NCBI GenBank assembly: GCA_003344405.1
Contig: NOWV01000117.1
Span: 124,001-188,000, forward strand
Length of the DNA: 64,000 nucleotides
Direction: 5' to 3'
Source: Trichoplax sp. H2
Lineage: Eukaryota; Placozoa; Uniplacotomia; Trichoplacea
Made by a program: the position numbers and the translations under genes. The notes beneath the pieces were generated by a model, which was given only the letters and a program-made list of their open reading frames with translations, did no database searches and was not told the origin of the DNA. This document shows positions 26,101-38,220 of this stretch, piece by piece. Numbering within the stretch: position 1 is the stretch's first letter; each line of letters begins with the position of its first letter.

Positions 26101-27041
26101 TAGCAAATTGCAATAATGTTGTTCTGAAGTTAATTGTTGCAAAATTTTTATAAATTTTAAGAATACCAGCCCTATATGAAATTTGAGGAAAATATTTGCA
26201 ACGAACGGTAGTATTTAAAATCTAAGGCTAGATGGCTAATCATTTTCATCGTGGCCGTCGTTAACTTTGTAAGCAGTGGAAAAGTGTACTTTTTGCGAGC
26301 ACAGATGCCTTATGCAAGGTGAGATACGTAGAGACAGTGCGATTATGAAGTAAACAAAGATAGACCTAAAATAGGCTATTAGTTGCTAACATAGGACAAC
26401 AATTCCTCTCAAAATAGGGCCCCTCAAATAAGCAATAATGATTTTAATTCTAGTAACAGTTTGCAAGCAACTTATGAAATTGAACTATAATATAACATAC
26501 GATGCTAATTCTGTATATTTTGTATGATCTAGGGATCTTATAGAAATAACTATCAACTTGAGTCTACAAATATATTGAAAATTGAAAAGATATTTACATC
26601 AATGATTACAATTACAGTTCAATTAAATATCCTTTTTCATTCTCTTTGTAATTTTAATTTTATGAAATTCAAGTACATCTGCATGTATAGTATCTTGTAA
26701 GCATTGTTGAACTTGACATTCGCGTGCAGCTATTTTAAATACTATAGTCCATTAAATATCGGTCCATTTTATTTTTAGACATGTACAGTAATAATGTACA
26801 AAGATAAGTAAAGTTATTTTAACACTTTAGATAGTTCATGATTAATTCCATTCTTGTCAAAAACTTATCTTTTTATCTAATCTCTCTAATTGCATTAGAA
26901 TTACCGATGATTTCATGATTCTTTTCTAAATTAAATCTATAATCAAATTTTTACAATGTATGCGATAATTAAATAATATAATTTATTACGTATTTCTACG
27001 ATGGATAACTAACTCAATAAAAACCTATATTCGGTCTCAAA

Positions 27042-27242
27042 ATGTCTCGTGTTAAACGCAGTGAAATCTATAATTATGTTAACGTTATCAAATTATATGT
27101 AACTGCTGTTAGATAGAGATTTACTTTTTTCCCTGTTGGTGTAATAATATTTATGGCTTATTGCGAGTTTCTGATTGGAATGTTTTTGATTTATAAGCTC
27201 AGGACCATCTATGATGAATCTGACCATGCAACCAGATTATAG
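27042..27242 (+). other. 67-codon frame with one internal TAG; possible membrane micro-protein or relic
   Basis: From ATG at 27042 the frame runs 24 codons (MSRVKRSEIYNYV...), meets TAG at 27114-27116, then continues 41 codons to TAG. The second part has a hydrophobic helix (GVIIFMAYCEFLIGMFLIY) and ends in HATRL, a class I PDZ-ligand pattern. It could be a decayed gene, a variant-bearing allele or coincidence. No intron with normal borders removes the stop. Confidence 0.2.
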
Positions 27243-29462
27243 AATCTTGTATAGCGTAGTAGTAGTAATATTTCTAAGCTAATAAACCATCTAAGCTGAT
27301 AAGCGTAATTGCGGCAGCTGCACCGGTAAGATTCACTGATTTGTTAAACATGTAATAGGGAGATATAATGAATAGGTAAGAAATTAATCCTAACTAACTG
27401 CGCTTACGAATATGATTAGCCCTAGTGAGATCGTTGAGTTATGTCAGTCTTAAATTGGTGGAGAATAAGATTTTGTTTACGTAAAAGGAATATCAAATTT
27501 ATTTGAGTTTAAAGAATAGCAAGTTCAATAAGATAAATTATAAAAGGAAAAGATACTAGGTTAAGTAGCAATCCTGGTTGCATACGGCATACACTCGAGT
27601 GAAATTACTTTGGTTTAGTAGCGGCTCTATATAATTATACAAAAGATAGCCATAGATCAAAATACTATATATAATCTTACCTATTAGTGAAATCGAGATA
27701 ATTTTGCGTTTTTGTTCGAATGTCCTAGATTTAAATACTTCGATGATTATCTTTTAATGGCATTTACAATTTGGCGTTTATGACAGATTTTGAGCATGTC
27801 GTGATATTTTTGCTTGATTTTGTATCATTATCGAATAGGTCAAATAACTTACAATCAGTGTTTAGCCTTATATTATAATTGGTTAAAATTTTAAACCATC
27901 AAGTAACAATCCACTTCCGATGACGTCAGATTGAAACTAAAACTTTTTTACATATAGGGAAAAGATTTAAAAAATGCATTGTTTTCACTATAGACTAGAT
28001 TATACTACAGCCAAAACAACGTGCCTTACTATAATTTTAAGTATAGATCATTCCTTACTAATAAAGCCGAGTTACGATGGTATATCAAGATAGCTAAGGT
28101 AATATTAGCAAAATGGAAGAGCTATGACTGTAGAATTACAGCTCAAGATTATTTTATACAGTGTTATCCATGAAATCAACCAGAATTAATCTAGATAATT
28201 GCTGTATCGTACGCAATAATAAACCTTAAATCTTCTAGATCGAAATCCCCGGAAAAATAGACATAGAGTACTATTACGGTTATTTATAAGTTAATAGCGT
28301 AGAAGCAAAATAAAAGACTCTTTCTTTTACCTGCAAAAATGAATTATTACCTGTACCATAGCAGAGCATGGTAGAAATATAATTTACGGATCAATAAATG
28401 TGTAATGCTCGTATTTGCATGCTGTGTAAATGTTATTAAGATATAACACCCTTGTAATCTAACAAAGTACATTGTTACTGTGCTAAATAATGGAAGCGAC
28501 ACATTGTAATTGAATAAATATATGCAGTTGTTGATTAGTTTCAGTAAATATTATGTAAGTAATATATTTCAATAGCACCTGCATAAATAGGAAAGACTAG
28601 TTCCATTCAGTATTCAAGAATAAATCTAATTATCAAGCACCATTTAGTCATTATATGTTGATAAAACTTTTTTGTGATGCTTCTTTGCTACTTCCATTAT
28701 TATTAATAAATTATCAAAATATCACAGGAACTAACTTTGCTGTATGTTTTGATTTTTAATACGGAGCTGAACTCTTATTGATGTTTAATTAACGGTAAAG
28801 CTAAGTAATTTTGGGGTCTGGAATTTCTCCAAGGTTTTATAATCTTGATAGCATTAGTTGGCAGCTTGACATCTTAACGAACAATATTGAATCAGCTGGT
28901 TGTCGACTTGTGAACTACTATAACTTCCACGTTATGGTCTAAAATGTTACTATAGTCTTTAATAATTTTTAGCTAGCGAATTCTCAGGACCTGGTTTGAT
29001 GATGTCCTGCTGAGACGGAAATTATGAATTAATAAATTACTGTAGCATTCTGATGTTTTTATTGTACGCGAATATAAGTGACTTGATAACTGCATTCTTA
29101 GAATGATCATTTGTTTAATATCCTTCTTGAAGTAGAGGTTAACAATAAAGGTAATCTTGACAGAAATGATGCCGAATAATGGCGAATTTATTATTGTAAT
29201 TTACTATATTCATTTATTTATGTGGAATTTCTCTTTCTTTAACTATTGTAGCATTAAACTGATCTTTTTCGATAATATGAGTCGATTTAATCAAATGCTA
29301 TAGTGTAAGTTAATATTATGAGTTACGATTGTTATGGAGTAATATATTTTATGAATTAAGTGCTAATTTTGTAAAGATAAAATTCGTGACTTTTAGGTTT
29401 TGAGTACGAATTTTATCTTTGGTAATCCTTGACTATTTTACTAGGCCGGTGTTAGCTTCTAT

Positions 29463-29489
29463 ACGCTAGGCACGCAAATGGCCTAGCGT
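29463..29489. repeat. Perfect 9-base inverted repeat
   Basis: ACGCTAGGC (29463-29471) and GCCTAGCGT (29481-29489) are separated by nine bases. Function unknown. Confidence 0.7.
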
Positions 29490-29540
29490 CCATAACTACG
29501 CTATTCTACACTATTAGCTGATTTACTAAATTTACTACAC

Positions 29541-29558
29541 TACTGTATAAATACAGTA
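29541..29558. promoter_or_regulatory. Palindrome containing a TATAAATA box
   Basis: TACTGTAT-AA-ATACAGTA is a perfect 8+8 inverted repeat around TATAAATA, 20 bases before the ATG of the small candidate gene at 29578. It might be its core promoter (inference). The arms are the same TACTGTA/TACAGTA words that build the repeat block at 11-13 kb. Confidence 0.3.
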
Positions 29559-29577
29559 TGTATGGATATAGTAGCTA

Positions 29578-29819
29578 ATGTTAGGGTTAAAATCTAATGA
29601 TTATCATGAACGAGGCTCATTGATGTATCGGAGATTTACTCCTAATTTAAATAATTTTGGTTGGAATCATGGTAAGGAATTCTCAATCTGAGTCGAAAGA
29701 ATAATTCCGGAAATCTCAAGTTTATGTCATGGAGGGCTAATCGTCGCTTTCTTACAATTGCAGCGATTCGGTTTACATTGAAATTATTGCTTTCAAAACA
29801 ATCTAATGGACAATCTTAG
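29578..29819 (+). CDS. Candidate two-exon micro-gene (49 residues)
   Basis: Exon 29578-29671 starts with ATG (MLGLKSNDYHERGSLMYRR...) and ends in phase 1 at a gtaagg donor. Exon 29764-29819 follows a good acceptor (tttcttacaattgcag) and ends TAG. The 92-base intron is typical for this window. The product is small and basic with no known motif. In AT-rich DNA such a model can arise by chance, so this is only a candidate. Confidence 0.25.
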
Positions 29820-32800
29820 TGGAGTTCGAGTTATCACTCATTCATGAACTAGAATCATAAAGTATGCAATATCTGCGCGTTATATCGAAATATTTGGTGG
29901 CTACCTAATAAGCTATTAGAAGGATGCTGAAATAGCATTACTATCAACACTACCTGGTTTTAGTCAGTCCTGAAGTTCCAGCTATAAAAATAAAAAAGCA
30001 TCTAAATAACTTTTTTGTCAATAGATAACGAATACGCAAGCATGAATTATTAATCGTGAAATTTATGCCTTCGTTACTATAAAATATTTACGAACATGTG
30101 AACGAAAGATCGGTAAAGTAATTGCTGTATCTAGTAATTTTTACTATTATTTCTATATTAGATTAGAAACTAAATAATTATCCTGTTCAGAAATAGCATT
30201 AACAAATCTTGATATTACTTACGATTCATCGTAACAATTTTAGCCATACAAACTCTTTTTATCTATTTTTTCTATAATAGAAAATATTGGAGCCTAACTA
30301 GTATCCAGTATACATAACGAAGAAAATATTTCACATTGCAATGATTTCTTTTTCGATAAAACACACCATTTTCTTAATTATTTTGGGCTCTCAGTACTCC
30401 CTAATATAAGATATCTGCTGATCTTAAAAAGATATTTCGGATTTTTGGATGCTTAAGATTGAATTTTTTGGCCTTATTTTCTAAAAATATTATATCCTGT
30501 GATGTACTATCATTATGCTAAAAGTCATTGACGACGTTGAAAAGAAATCCAGTCAGTTCTAGATACCATTTAATTTGAACGTAATTCATTTATTTAAGTA
30601 TATGCTGCTGGTATCTAGTACTTTGAGCATTAAATATGTAAAACTGATAGTATTTTTAACCATTTGTTGCTACCGCAATTGCTCAAGTGAGTTGATAACT
30701 TTGCTATATACTTTTATTAGTATCAGTATCACTAATGATAATATCTTACTGTTTATGGTATTTCTAGAAAACCGTAGCTACTGCATATTTATAAATGTAA
30801 GTTAAATTTACAATCAATATTTATCCACTAATCAAGATTAAGTAGTTCTTTGAAATGTATCACATACTTTATCTGCGAGTATATTCAAATATCCTTATAC
30901 AGTAGGATAATCCAAGTCAATATCAAAATTACGTTAGCGATGTACTGCACAGTTATTAAATCACAACATGCTACTCTATTCATTATTTTATACTTCAATA
31001 GGTATTCCTTTCTTAATAGTTTTGGAAATTTATTTGATATAATTAATTAGAAGCTATAGATGAGTTGTCTATTCCAATTTAAAGTTCAAAGGGTGTTTTA
31101 CAAATTTGTTTAAGTTGCTTTTAAGATATTAAGCCAACCCTAGGATTTTATGTCTCTATTTTTAGCAATCAGTCTACTATGGCTCATTTTACCACTACCG
31201 GCAATTTCATTATGCAATTGGATAAATTACTAGATATAAGAATAACTTTTTAAGAGCTTTCATACTCTCTCTTATGTAGCTCTATTATGTATGTCGAATA
31301 CAGCGATCTATTATGTATGCCGAATGCAGAAATAACCTTATGTAGTAGCAATCATTTATGCTTTTGATCATATATTCTATGGCGACCATTTCTGGTAACT
31401 GGCAATCATCTTCAGATATCGTATTAATAATATATCTTCCCTATTTGTTTACTACAGTAATATGAGCCATAGTAATATAACACAGGAGGGGTTAAAGTCA
31501 CGATAGAGGCTTAAACTATAATCCTAATTAGCCTTTTCTTACGTTATGGTACCTTTTCTAATTTCTAAGTATCTTAATTTTCTTAAAGATCTATAATCCT
31601 TTACCCAACAAATTTATAGTTTATTGCATTACTGAAGCTGTATAGATAGTAAAAATTTTTCATGATTTCGTGCGGTTTCCTTACTAATCTAGAGTCAATA
31701 AGTCAAAAGGTCTATACTGTTCAAGTAGTAAAATTTTCTTCGTCTTATACACTCTTTCCTATTTTTATAGATAGGTATTCCTATAATTAATCTGGAGTAC
31801 AAACAAAGCATTACACGATATACCGTAAATTTTTACCAAAAACTGCCTCAATTGGTACCCCTATGCTTGTATGGTTCGCGCTTGAGTTGGCCAAAGTTGA
31901 TCAAGCTTTTGGAAATAGGAAATTATCGCGTAGAAAATCATTGCCATTGGTATAGGATATTGAATGCTGAGTAGTGGCTGATAAGTTCATGCGAAATGTT
32001 TCTTAATAACTAAATTAAACATTCTTACGGTGATATCTGATATTCTAGATCTTGTAGTTATCGGAGTAAGTGATAATACTCTGGCAGATTTCACATAATG
32101 CATTTCATAAATTGCTACTAACAAACGGTCACGTTGGCAGTTGTTTAAAATTATTAATATCGGCTTATTTTTCCAACAGAGTTGCTAGAGTATCCACAAA
32201 GTAGCTTGACTCTTACACGATATTCAACCTAGTTTGGATTGAAGTATCGGATTTTCTAATTGCAATATATCAATCTACTCTTCCATTTCGTCATTCTTAA
32301 ATGAAGAATATGCCAGTAGCAATTCTTCTATACTAATTTCATTCTAGACAGAAGTGTAACTATTGATATGAATCATTATTTATGCTATGCACTATTGTTA
32401 TTAAAGAGTTTCAACTTTGTCTCTACTTTATATATCTAACTCTTATAGAAATATGTATATACATAGTATAAAGGTAGATAAAATACTATCATAATTATCA
32501 AATATCGTCACTATACAACAACTTAAATATACAGTATTCATCCTAACCACCCTTACTTTTACCTCATAATAAGTAGTCGCTAAAGCGGCCTTAACGTTGA
32601 AATCTCGATATTTATTGCTAAATAACAAAGCATATTCTATAAGCCAGTTGTATGGTGAAGATTTACACGAAATGAAATTGATGATAAATTCTACTTTATT
32701 TGAAATCACATGTCATGAAAAATGAATAAATGCTAGGAAGGAAAGATAACTCAAATTATATCCAAAAAGATATTATGCTACTTCAAATTGTAACATGTCT

Positions 32801-33358
32801 ATAAATACCGGTTTGCACTTGCTTGATATGCGTACGGCGATAGTACAGTACAAATATATAGAAGTTATAGCACTTTAATGTAGTGTATAGACTCTCCTAA
32901 CTTTTAATTATCATTATACAGAGCAACGCCTTAATTGATCGTATGTTCCTATAGCGCAGTAGAATAGTGTCCATGATGGAAAAATTATTACTAATGTATA
33001 AATCAGGTAATACACTTATATCTATTCAGTTAAGAGTTACTGACAGAAATACTGTAAATTATTCTATTAGATTAGGAGAAACTGATTTACCGAGATGATT
33101 AGTATATTCATGAAATTGATTTCATTATTTGCGCTAAGTGATTTGTAGTAAACTTGAAAACAAGATTGAAATATTATCCTGACGCTTAAAAATGTAATAT
33201 GATTTCGCTGGCTTTTTTCCATTTTCTCATAAATTAACGTATCTTGTTGTGTAATGCATTAATATCCATGGAATAAAAATTTAAGCGATTGAATATTCTT
33301 TTATATAGGATAGGCATTAATAGTATCTCAACTGTTGAAGAATGCAATCGGCAAGGTA

Positions 33359-35164
33359 TTAAATTAAATTACAGACTTTCTTCCTTTCTCGAAATGGATT
33401 AGATGATGGTGGAATCTTGTTTAACATTGGATCATTGCATGCTTCTTTTTCGCAATATTTCTTAATGCTGCCATTAAAAATAGTAAAGCATTAATAATTA
33501 AGGCTGTAGTGAGTCAGTGTTTCTGTTAATAAATATAAAGTCAAATCTTTTTCAATACCCTCTATATTTAATGCATTAACATTTAAATATTGTCAATAGC
33601 AAATATCTTGGCGTATGTACTCTTGCAATAGGTAATAAATCAGAAATAGTCACAACAATTTAGCCTTATGATACTGACTATATTACAATATAAACGATGC
33701 TTAAACTATAAAGTACTATAGTGTATGTAAACAGTTTCAAATATATTGAATTCCCCTACGTGATTCTGTTATAATTAGTTCTGCTCTAGCCATTATCTTA
33801 GGAGATTGTTAAATTCGTACGACTAAATGAATTTTAAAAGATAAGCTGGATCAAGGAGAAATCAGAAAGGTAGTTACAAGAGTAAGCAAGCTTTCATAAA
33901 AGTGAACAATATGACAGTTATGTCACAAGAAGGAGAGATTAAATAAAAGTTGTGTATCGTATCAATCAAATAATTCATAATATCCACTAAAGATTATCAA
34001 TCTGTTGTTTCTTTTAATAGTATCTTAGCAGAGTTATAAAGTTATGCAAAATAGTCGATAGTACCATACAAAACTAATTGATTCTATCTAATTTATCAGT
34101 TTCTCACTAGAGCCTTTAGCTGGCCAATTTTAAGAGCTAGTCTAAAACGTATCTGAATAGGCCATATTTAATCGGATTGGTAGATGAAATTGGCATCAGC
34201 AGATACTGACTAAAGAGTTCAAAAAGAGCATGATTATGATTTAAATGATATCACTAGCAGATAGATTAGATCATCATATCACAATCAAATCTTATGAGAA
34301 ATTAGAGTAAACAACAAAATCACTTATAGTATTATAGACATTCTTAAACTGAATAAAAAATTCACTACGGCGTATTTTAAAGAAATTGAAAATCTTTCCA
34401 CATGTCAGGCGATGATACATGTATAAGCTATTTTTATGTCATTCATAAGTATTATTTGGATTACTTTTAGGCAGTTCTTTCTTTGTAATTGATAGTATTT
34501 AAGGACTGAGATATAATAAAAGTCTAGCGCTTCTTTTTCTTTTTTGTGAAGTGCCGCGAAATATTTGTTGAAATACAAAAGTGATGAAATTCGGAAATCC
34601 TAGCGAATACTAGTGTGAGAAAAATTTAAATTGGCAGCAGCTTCCTGTAACAAATGGTGTCCATTGAGGACTGCTATAGTGATATGGAGTACTTGACAGG
34701 AGTCATATGAAGATATTTTTATAGGCATAAGAACATGTAATTTTAATTGCAATCAGTCCGTTCTATTCCAAGGTATTGCAACTACTTTTTTTATTAATAT
34801 CTCTAAAATATTTTCAGTGTGATCGCTATTTTAGAAATTTTAATAAAATAGTGCTTGAATTTATTTTGGTTGTTAAAAAAAATATGTTGGCCAGTCTAGA
34901 AGATGTATGTTAGCATGGAAACAAAGCCTTTACAGTAGCTATTTCTTATTTGCAATGAATCTTTTTTTTAGGTGGGGGGAAAGACATTAATACTATAGTT
35001 AAGAAAATACGAATAGATATTCAGTGTGTATCGTCTAATAGATATCCTTACTTGTTACTAGCTGTTGCAATGCTAATTCTGTTTATGTTAAATTCTCGCT
35101 TCAATTGTTCTATCATTTTTTTAGCATCATCAATTTTATGTTCGTTGCTAATACTTGCTGGCAT
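33359..35164 (-). CDS. Heterotrimeric G-protein gamma subunit (73 residues)
   Basis: G gamma pairs permanently with G beta and, through a prenylated C-terminus, anchors the dimer to membranes for receptor signalling. Two minus-strand exons, 35164-35052 and 33467-33359, join in phase 2 across a 1584-base intron and give 74 codons including TAA. The N-terminal helix reads DDAKKMIEQLKREFNINRIS, the classic gamma coiled-coil segment. The second exon has KKYCEKEACNDPML, the conserved NPFRERK motif, and ends CNLI, a CaaX box whose final I/L class favours geranylgeranylation. Length matches the usual 68-75 residues. Neither exon reaches 60 codons, so ORF-length searches miss it. Which vertebrate gamma it corresponds to cannot be told. 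Confidence 0.93.
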
Positions 35165-36944
35165 GATGGAGTGGATGGCGCTGAACTGAGAGACGGAATA
35201 ATCTATAGCTTGATGAGTTTACTGTCTTTAAAGTGAGAAAAGAAGAGGCTGGGAAAAGCAGGAAATTGAGTAAACAATAGGGTATTATATCTGTCTTGGG
35301 AGCAACAATGAAATGAAAATTTGTTGAAGTATTTTTATTGCAGGTAAGTTCTAAAGGAAAACTAATTGGTTGCTACGTAATCGTAACATTGAAGGATCGC
35401 TCTGCTTTTCTATCATATTATGCATAAAATGAATAGAAATGGTTACAGGCTTTTGTTACTAGCTAAAATGTTAATTAAGTTGATATATTCAAAAACAATA
35501 TTGAACTGGTGATGCTTTCGCAATTTGACTATGCATATTCGTAGAATTTGTAAATTTGGCTGGAAATTACCCCCAAAACAAAATAAATTACGTACTGAAA
35601 GCAGAATAATAGCAAAATGTAATACTTTCTATTTCAATCTCATAATGCATGTGGTCGGTATCTTTTGACTAAGTTGATAATTACTGTGTAGGGTTAAAAG
35701 GTTTGTTTGACTAGAAGTGATTGTTCTTTATTTTTTAATTTCATTCGGGTATTGTCTACATTCACTATCATGCTTGTAGGGGAATAACTGGTGATAGAAT
35801 CAATCATTAAGATGGGTAGCCATGGAATATCGAGTCATCTCTTATCGCATGGGGAAGATTAAGTAGTACAGTACTGTAGCATCGATAATAGAATTAATTA
35901 AAATGCAGCAACGGCCTATAAGGAACATAGGCAATTGTTAGAAGAAGAGATTGAAGATTTTAATGTGAAGGATACTGATATTGAGACAGTGTGCAAATAT
36001 CATTTCAAATTTCTGCCAGATTGGCTAGAATGACCAGTCGATTTACGATTACACTTTCGCTATCGTTTATGAACTAATATAAGAATGCAATGCAAGTTGA
36101 AGTTGGGTAGACAATATTGAATACTATGTCATAATAAACTGCAATAGAATCGTCTTATATGCGTCTTGTCGGCGAATAGAAATATTGGATAGTGGCAGAA
36201 TCATCGGAATGAATTGTTTCTTCATACGATAGCTATAAGCGTCATTGAGGATTAGTATCGTGAGATTTAGCGTCTAAGAGTAGGTCTGGTTTGTGAATAG
36301 ACATGAATAGATGCAATCAATGGCGACCGTACATCGTTGATTGCTTAGTGTTATAGCATTTTATAGATAGTTTTTCACGACATGTAGTAAATAAGGCAAA
36401 GTCATTCGATAAGACAGCTGGATCGAATTTCGCGACTATGCTCAAACATACAGGTGATAACGGTGTAATAATGACAGTAAAGGATAGTAAAGAATCGCTT
36501 TGAAACGAAAAGGAATTGTTATTGCTAGAACATTCTGAATATCAAATTAATAATTTCCATGAAAGTCAGTGGACTAGAGCCTATTGAGGATATTTTATAG
36601 ATATTCTCTCAGATACTAAGTGAAAAAAAATAAGTATAGTAATGGGTCAGTTGATCAAAAATACGATATATTGAAATAGCAATATCCAAATGCTGCGCAC
36701 CTTTTTTCATTTTACAGTAGGTTATAAAAATTGTCTATGATACGATAAGAGTCTATTTCGAATAACAGAAGGTAATTTCGAACTCAAGTATCATTAATCG
36801 GTTTTGGTGTTTGGAGAGAATGCACAAGGCACAAGTTTTGGTGAAAGCCATTAGGATATTTATTCATATTTCTCTACTACGACCGAATATAGAGTTAATT
36901 CGATTCTGAGGAAGAGCTAGATTTTGAAAATACTATCCATCGGC
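35165..36944. pseudogene. Possible decayed coding sequence, family unknown
   Basis: Several protein-like plus-strand frames are broken by stops. 35902-36033 has 43 codons (KEHRQLLEEEIEDFNVKD, FKFLPDWLE). About 36351-36503 has 50 codons (SFDKTAGSNFATMLKHTGD, VIMTVKDSKESL), and the same frame resumes after TGA for 27 codons (NEKELLLLEHSEYQINNFHE) and again after another TGA. 36899-37048 begins FDSEEELDFENT. The run of consistent frames suggests an old gene or transposon ORF, but I could not match it. The 300 bases between the first two pieces are full of stops. Confidence 0.35.
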
Positions 36945-37440
36945 TTCTATACCGATTTATATTCGTTTTCTTTATTTATCATACACATACGAGTATATTA
37001 TTAGTACAGCACATGTTATTTCTTGTCCAGCCATCTATTAATACTACGTAGAATAACCGTTCATTGACTACCGTAGCCCATTCATTATTGGCGTCATGAA
37101 TGTTGTCCATTCAAAGAAATACTCCTAGGCTAACGAAAATGCTACAGTGCCGATTTGTATGCGTTTCTTCATTTATCATTAGAACATGCCATTTCTTGTC
37201 CAGCAACCCCATTAATACAGTGTCAAGTGACTATTGATTGACTGGTCATTAATGATTAGCGTAATGAACGTCGTTCTTTGGAAGGAGTTGCTAAACGAAA
37301 GCGCTACTGTGCCGGATCGTATATGTTTCTTTAATTACTAATGTCATGACCGTCGTCAACTGCAAGCAATGGCTAGACGAAAAGACTACAGCACTGGTTT
37401 ATGTGCGCTTCTTAATTCACCTTCAGCTAAAGTAATGCGC
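36945..37440. repeat. Degenerate tandem repeat, about 170-200-base unit
   Basis: A motif [C/G]CCGATTTATAT[T/G]CG-TTTCTTTATTTATCAT followed by CATTTCTTGTCCAGC recurs near 36950/37016, 37149/37188 and, more diverged, 37314. A block with GGCTAACGAAAA recurs at about 37130, 37290 and 37370. Units vary in length. No coding role is seen. Confidence 0.6.
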
Positions 37441-38080
37441 GTGTTAATACTCCACCGTAGTGTCGTGGTATGTGTTGTTCACTCTAACTTGTAACTACTG
37501 TAATTAGGTGAAATTATTACGAGCAGTCAATAACCGGTTCGTGCTGTGTGCAGGAACTGTTTATTAGGCCATCCAAGAAAGATGGCAATTACTGCATTGT
37601 TCATAAAATAGTACTTCGCAGATCCACTTGATCTTCCAGACAAATTAGTTTTTATTCTGCATGAATCTAGCCATTGAATTCATTGAAGTCTACAGTATAG
37701 TATCGCACGATTGAAGACACCTGCGTTACTTCGTTTTGCACACGCTTTCCAACACTGGCCAGTGTCTTGCAAAGTCAACAGGAAACCCGACTGGAAAGTG
37801 AGATTCGGCTTAAGAATTTCTATGGTGATACAGCGTATGTATAGCGATTGCAGTCATTTCGGGTTCGAAAATCAATTATTTGATCGAGTTCGGGTGGCGT
37901 TTTCACTCCATTGCAGAACTCTGCTGTACTGTAGACCGTTCACATTTTAACTTAATGTTTCAGAATGACATTCCTTTGCCATCCAGTTGAAATGTTAAGT
38001 GAAAGGACGAATCTTAGTACTATAGTACTATGAGTATGAAGGTTTATTACCCCAACAAGAGGAAATTTACTTGGAAATTT

Positions 38081-38216
38081 TCAATCCTTCAAGTTCAATT
38101 CGAATTGAAAGATTGTCCTCTAGTCCGTCAATGTCGCGTCCATTTTTATCCTTCAAGTCCAATTCAAATTGAAAGATTGTCCTCTAGTCCGTCAATGTCG
38201 TGGCCATTTTTATCCT
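38081..38216. repeat. 64-base direct repeat, two copies
   Basis: Copies starting at CCTTCAAG (38086 and 38150) share AATTGAAAGATTGTCCTCTA and GTCCGTCAATGTCG with only a few changes. The 62-codon ORF across them (38030-38218) is a product of the duplication. Confidence 0.85.
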
Positions 38217-38220
38217 GACG

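Larger units (their letters stand above)
18411..33358. other. 15-kb gene-poor AT-rich stretch with scattered weak exon candidates
   Basis: No recognised protein lies here, but G gamma next door shows that small exons can hide in such DNA. Exon-like pieces with acceptor and donor are: 19745 to about 19850 (+), 20182-20123 (-), 26228-26317 with 26396 onward (+), about 27745-27690 (-), and 31167-31253 (+, terminal). Two hydrophobic ORFs at 30575-30805 and 30850-31050 (+) and an 88-codon minus frame at 32443-32709 are the longest open frames. None matches a family I know. A diverged direct repeat with period 130 (25751 and 25881) explains the ORF at 25889-26089. Confidence 0.5.

Noticed and set aside
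28800-28960. Frame reading ISWQLDIL, similar to the start of a COMM domain
   Set aside because: The continuation does not match the conserved Leu/Pro pattern of COMM domains and no splice donor or partner exon is present.
30575-31050. Two hydrophobic ORFs resembling remnants of a multi-pass receptor
   Set aside because: Hydrophobic frames are common in AT-rich DNA. There are no receptor motifs (DRY, NPxxY), and joining the two in phase meets a stop.
31845-31985. GC-richer island open in three frames
   Set aside because: Several frames on both strands are open at once because stops are rarer in less AT-rich DNA; no splice borders fit any one of them.
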